Source: Bimastos eiseni (lineage: Eukaryota > Annelida > Clitellata > Crassiclitellata > Lumbricidae). From it: 64,000 nucleotides of DNA. Below the pieces are notes generated by a model. It was not told the origin of the DNA. It saw nothing but the letters and a program-made list of their open reading frames with translations, and did no database searches. The stretch spans positions 3,010,295 through 3,074,294 of the forward strand of contig OY365817.1 in the NCBI GenBank assembly GCA_959347315.1, written 5' to 3'. Each line of letters starts with the position of its first letter. Position 1 is the stretch's first letter. The translations under genes were made by a program, and so were the position numbers. This document shows, one piece after another, positions 60,143 to 64,000 of this stretch.

Positions 60143-60310
60143 GGTTTTGATGGATCAGAAGGTGTCACCAATCTTAAAGACTTGAGATTTACGGACTCGA
60201 AGGAAGCTGAAAACCATTTTCTGACTAAAACGAAGGACAACGGAGAGAAAGAAACTGAGATCGGTTTAGTGACAACAGACAATCAAGAAGAAGAGTCGAC
60301 CTGTATCTAG
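60143..60310 (+). CDS. Alternative 3' terminal coding exon of symporter B
   Basis: A phase-0 open segment of 56 codons follows an acceptor (ttattctcag). It starts GFDGSEGVTNLKDL, continues with KEAENHF and EKETEIGLV, and ends EEESTCI before TAG. The reading frame and these blocks match the exon at 33761-33940 in paralogue A. The last three residues TCI fit a class I PDZ ligand. A phase-0 donor inside exon 15 (AAG|GTGGAC at 59194/59195) would join it and give a 617-residue isoform. Splicing itself is inferred. Confidence 0.6.
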   Translation, partial: GFDGSEGVTNLKDLRFTDSKEAENHFLTKTKDNGEKETEIGLVTTDNQEEESTCI

Positions 60311-60386
60311 ACCAAATGTCAAAACTCCTTAGGAAATGGAACAATGAATCTAGTGTCTAGTCGCAGCACATAGGTCTGTTATTATT

Positions 60387-60918
60387 CAGGCCCGGTTCGT
60401 CCGATAAGCGGACTAGGTAGCAGTCTAGACCCACCAATTTTTAGGTGCCGCAAATTTTGCAAAAATAAACATCGATAAAATAATTTTTTTAAATTCAGAA
60501 ATGAAACCGAGTTGGTTACCATACTTGGCTAATAGCGCTAAGTACTTCTAAGTCAATTACATAACGATTTCAGGTCCTTTTCTGGTTCAATTTTTACCTC
60601 TACAGTTAAGTGAATTTTATTTCAAAATTAATTAATTAAATAAATAATTTTAATTATTATAATAACCAATGCTAACAACTTTTTAAATAAATCATCAAGA
60701 TATTTTTGTTTCTTTATTGACTGACTGTGATAGTTAGCCTAATTCTTATATTACATTAATGCTTGTATATAATATTAATAGGCTACCTAAATGAAAGTGG
60801 GGGAAAATAAAGAAAAGAGTTAATGACTTCATTTGATTTGCTGGTATGATATTATTGTTCGGCAGTCCGCCAAAGTGTTGCTTTGCCTAGTGTCACCAAA
60901 TGTCTGGAACCGGGCCTG
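60387..60918. mobile_element. hAT-type MITE, 532 bp
   Basis: The terminal inverted repeats are CAGGCCCGGTTC at the left and its exact complement GAACCGGGCCTG at the right. Flanks are TTATTATT (60379-60386) and TTGTTGTT (60919-60926), six of eight identical. It lies in the 3' flank of symporter B; no transposase ORF. Confidence 0.8.
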
Positions 60919-60959
60919 TTGTTGTTTGGCTAAGACATGGTTGGGGATTAGGGGTAAAT

Positions 60960-61620
60960 CGTGTTAAACTTTGTGTTACAGAACTATTCAGATGTATTTG
61001 AAGTCAGTTAATATTTCAGTTTAGATTGTGCAGGAAAGCGTTGTAAATTCAGTTCAAAGTGAGCCAAGGTAATCGATGCAAAGCTATGTCCAGTCATGAT
61101 TGTGTGTGATAAATTCAGATGAGCATCAGGCAAGGCTAGTGAGTTATGCATAAAATTTGAGGACAAGATGAGGGAAAGTATACGACCACCTTAAAGTATC
61201 AATTAGCCGACTCAAATGCAAGAGAGAATAGTAGTTGTGATTTATGGCTAAATTGTTAGATAACTCTTTTATGTTAACTGCCCTAACTACATTAGAGTAC
61301 GGGTGAAGGAGATAAGTGACACTTTTGTACTAGTTTTAGTCTATTGCATCGACCACGCTATTGTCTTTTAACAATTGAAATTCTGATGAAAATGTCTGAT
61401 CACCGCAGTCTATCAATTCGTTCGTTCTTATAAAATACTTCTCTCTTTCATTCCGTTCGAAATTCCTAAATAATTATTACAATTTCAACGAATTCAAATA
61501 TCGAAATTATTGACAAGAATCTGAACTCTGCAGCTAAATTATTTGCCGTAGGCCTATAAGTGACACATCGAAAAGAGCAGTTACATCTCCAAACGTAAAT
61601 TTGATAAAATAATTGGTCTT
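60960..61620 (+). repeat. 3' flank of symporter B, homologous to 33990-34610
   Basis: Blocks such as GCAGGAAAGCG, AAGCTATGT, TTTATGTTAACTGCC and GAATCTGAACTCTGCAG occur in the same order downstream of paralogue A. The duplication unit therefore extends about 1.2 kb past the last exon. Confidence 0.7.
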
Positions 61621-61939
61621 ATGAATCTCTTACATCCATCAACTCTTTCTCGGACTCGAGGGCAGTTACATATTGCCCCTACACAGACGTCAATTGACTA
61701 ACACTACAAAGCATACAAAGATCTGCGCTAGGATCTGTAGCTTCCAAATCAAATGGAAGCTTAATGCAACTTGGCTCATAGACAGCAAATAATATTTCGT
61801 AGACGATGTTTGGATTATAACTTTATATGTTTAAAACTGTGCGTGAACTCTTATTAAAGTGGGACCTAAGCAGTTATTGGGCAATACCCATGATAAAGGA
61901 AGGAATGGGAATTATGAAGAAACTGTTAAATCACCACTA

Positions 61940-62135
61940 TTGATTAATTCATTCGTTTTTTGCCCCGGGTTATCGAATGCCTCACTCGTTTTTTCTGTTC
62001 GAAGTTTCTAAAAAAATTAATATAATTTCAAACATGTTTCTGCAATAAATAAACATATCAAAATTGACGAGAATTTGTACTGTGCAGCTTTATAACCGCA
62101 GAAGTGACATAACGAAAACACAACGATTACATATC
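61940..62135 (+). repeat. Second, tandem copy of the symporter 3' flank
   Basis: CATTCGTTTTTTG, CTGTTCGAAGTTTCTAAAAA, GACGAGAATTTGTACTGTGC and AAGTGACATAACGAAAACAC follow the order of 61425-61600 with about 70-80 percent similarity by eye. It may be the residue of a further duplication. Confidence 0.55.
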
Positions 62136-62944
62136 AATAAAGCTAAATGCTGAAGTGTTGATCTTCTGAAGTCCTGTATCAATTCCGATCGTTCATTCAT
62201 TCTTTCATTATTGCCACTTTACAGATGTCAACTGACCAACACTATTATGGAGCACACGCGCTGATTTTCGCTATAAACCTAATCTCGTGTTCCGACTTCA
62301 CTTAAGCAGCGCTCATCAACAAGCTGGTGCTCTGCGCGTGGCTTTCGGGTGTCCGGGCAATATGCCGCATGACAGTTTGCCGCGGACAGTACGCGGCGGA
62401 CAATTCGCCGTAGTGGCGCTTTAGAAGTTTGAGAAGTTTGAGGATTGCAATTACGATGCTGTAAGTAAAATGAATCTGTTTATGTGTAGCTAGGTTGATT
62501 AAAGAATTAGTCTTTTAACCTGACTCAAAACGCAAAATAAGAGGTTAGTACACTAGTGCTTAGAAATGCCGGGTTTCACTACAATCGAACAGAGACAAAG
62601 GATTCACCAACAAATGGTTGACGACAAATTGTTACGGCTCACGGACAAAGCGTTCACGCCCACGTCTGGCGTGAATTACAGGCGACACTATCAAAGGCAT
62701 TCATTGCCAGTCCCATGGCTGGAGAAACGATGAGAGCGACGCTAATGATCTTGATATCAAACAGCGTCGTTGAACTTCAACTACTTAGCACAGCACCGTA
62801 GCAAAGCAATTGTAGGCTACACACAGTCGGCAATTAGCGACATACATGTAGATTCTCGAACATACAGAAATGAAATCGTGCTTTCTGGATTACAATCTTT
62901 AACCACATTTAATAAATTAAATACGTTGCCAATTTCCTATGTCA
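62136..62944. other. Intergenic region, no gene recognised
   Basis: It contains a minus-strand AACTTCTAAAGCGCC repeat core (62415-62470). No coding character was seen. Confidence 0.35.
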
Positions 62945-63130
62945 ACATCAGTCAATCGATCAATTTCTTTATTTGCAGCCACAATAAACAATTTGCACAA
63001 GATGAAATAAAGAACATTGCTTATAAAACAAAAGGCTACAAAGGGAGCCCTGAAAAAGATCGAAATCCCGCTAGAAGGGACATCTGAGTAGCTTAATTCT
63101 GCCTACCAATAGTACAGAAAAATGGCCGTG
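62945..63130 (-). mobile_element. Probable LINE or SINE 3' tail
   Basis: The minus strand ends TTGTGGCTGCAAATAAAGAAATTGATCGATTGACTG. This is the GCTGCAAATAAA-(TTGA) tail style of the elements in this window; a related minus-strand tail lies near 9295-9345. Confidence 0.4.
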
Positions 63131-63486
63131 TTGCACTGCTTCTGTTCTAGGCGGACTTAGAAATCAAAAACCTCTCAGAAACAAAGAGAATTATTAAATA
63201 GTTAACTACTAGAAAACGACTTAACTGTGGTGGAGGTGTGCCCTGGCTATGAGTGGGGAACCAAAGGCTCCAGTGATACCATCTGCCCCGCCATAGACCG
63301 ACTCCTGTGGGTATCTGACATGGCCATCGAGTCATACCAATTATTAGAATGGATGGCATTTTATTTTTAAATGAATGAATATTAGTAGTAGAACATATTT
63401 CCAGCGTAGCAGCGTTCCAGGTCAGCGGACCTAAAAATTTTAGACTACATTTACGGGTTTGTCCATGCTCAAAATTTTAGGTATGT

Positions 63487-63930
63487 GGTCTCGAGACCAA
63501 GCAAATTGCGGTCTTGGTCTCGAACGTTCGGTCTTGGTTTCTGTCTTGGTCTCGAATGCGTCGGTCTTGGTTATAAAGGAACGGTCTTGGGATTGGTTTC
63601 CAATATAAATTAGCGTTCTTGGTCATTTGCCGTATCAGATCAATTTTTCGATATTTGTCGGTTATTTTCGATTATTAGAGACACTGGATGTTTAGGCTTT
63701 ACGCGATTGTTATCGATTTATGGCATGCTGACTAAATTAATAGATCTTTTTATGCATGTTATTGTGGGCAGAAAAAATGCATTTGCAACCGAGCCACCAT
63801 TTCAAAATTTGCCTTAACAAATTTCACGATTTTGGAACAATCTAATATTTATATTGTCGGCCACGTATAGACACTGTTAACCTACAATTCCGAGGTCCGT
63901 GGTACAAAAGTAGGCCTACACCATTCATTA
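63487..63930 (-). mobile_element. Inverted copy of the GACCAAGACC composite repeat
   Basis: On the minus strand it matches 4575-4935 block by block: GGTGTAC, TTGTACCAC, TTAGATTGTTCCAAA, TTGCAAATGCATTTTTTCTG, AGATCTATTA, CCATAAATCGA, AAACCAATCCCAAGACCG, the degenerate GACCAAGACC array, and GGTCTCGAGACCACAT. It lacks the left array found at 4180-4340. Confidence 0.75.
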
Positions 63931-64000
63931 CCTATCGTATGTATGATGTTGATGATGAGTGTTCTGCCCGAAGGCAGGTTCATTCGTATACTGTAAGCAA

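Noticed and set aside
62770..63087. A 105-codon ORF near the window end as a gene
   Set aside because: Its second half is the complement of a LINE-type 3' tail (GCTGCAAATAAAG) and no family resemblance was seen.

Overview
This is an animal nuclear DNA window, AT-rich, with spliceosomal introns, many microsatellites and dense transposon debris. The LINE fragments are of the CR1/jockey-like kind, with 3' tails such as (TTGA)n. There are tRNA-derived SINEs and many short hAT-type elements with 8-bp target duplications. The palindrome TAGGCCTA is strikingly frequent. I favour a marine invertebrate, possibly a deuterostome such as an echinoderm or hemichordate, but that assignment is weak inference.

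Region 1 (about 1-14.3 kb, minus strand) holds a small tandem array of nucleoredoxin/tryparedoxin-like thioredoxin-fold genes. There are two intact three-exon genes (2197-3533 and 10265-14025) and one exon-3 relic (about 7440-7560). Two further segments (about 5.76-7.51 kb and 7.78-10.4 kb) are duplicates of each other. The middle exons of the two intact genes are almost identical although exons 1 and 3 have diverged, which suggests gene conversion. A seven-copy minisatellite with a perfect CRE palindrome in every unit lies in intron 1 of the second gene.

Region 2 (14.3-22.6 kb) has no recognisable gene. It holds (TAA)n arrays and short hAT-type elements.

Region 3 (22.7-34.5 kb) and region 5 (46.0-60.3 kb) are two complete plus-strand paralogues of a sodium:solute symporter (SLC5, SMCT-like). 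Each has 15 coding exons, every exon has the same length in both copies, and each encodes 599 residues. Both copies also keep a further phase-0 terminal coding exon that would give an alternative C-terminus. Patches such as exons 13-14 with intron 13 are nearly identical between the copies while other introns are not. Many introns carry copy-specific insertions: a SINE, LINE fragments and hAT-type elements.

Region 4 (34.5-46.0 kb) separates the two symporter genes. It is made of a 36-bp minisatellite, two large inverted repeats, a decayed LINE interrupted by a hAT-type element carrying a PIF1-helicase-like fragment, a 2.25-kb 5'-truncated LINE with a 14-bp target duplication, and long (TATG)n tracts.

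Region 6 (60.3-64 kb) holds the duplicated 3' flank of the symporter gene, a 532-bp hAT-type element, and an inverted copy of a GACCAAGACC-array repeat that also occurs at 4.2-4.9 kb.

No new multi-gene system is evident. The most interesting features are the alternative symporter C-terminus, the conversion patches, the PIF1-carrying hAT element with a perfect hairpin, and the CRE minisatellite.
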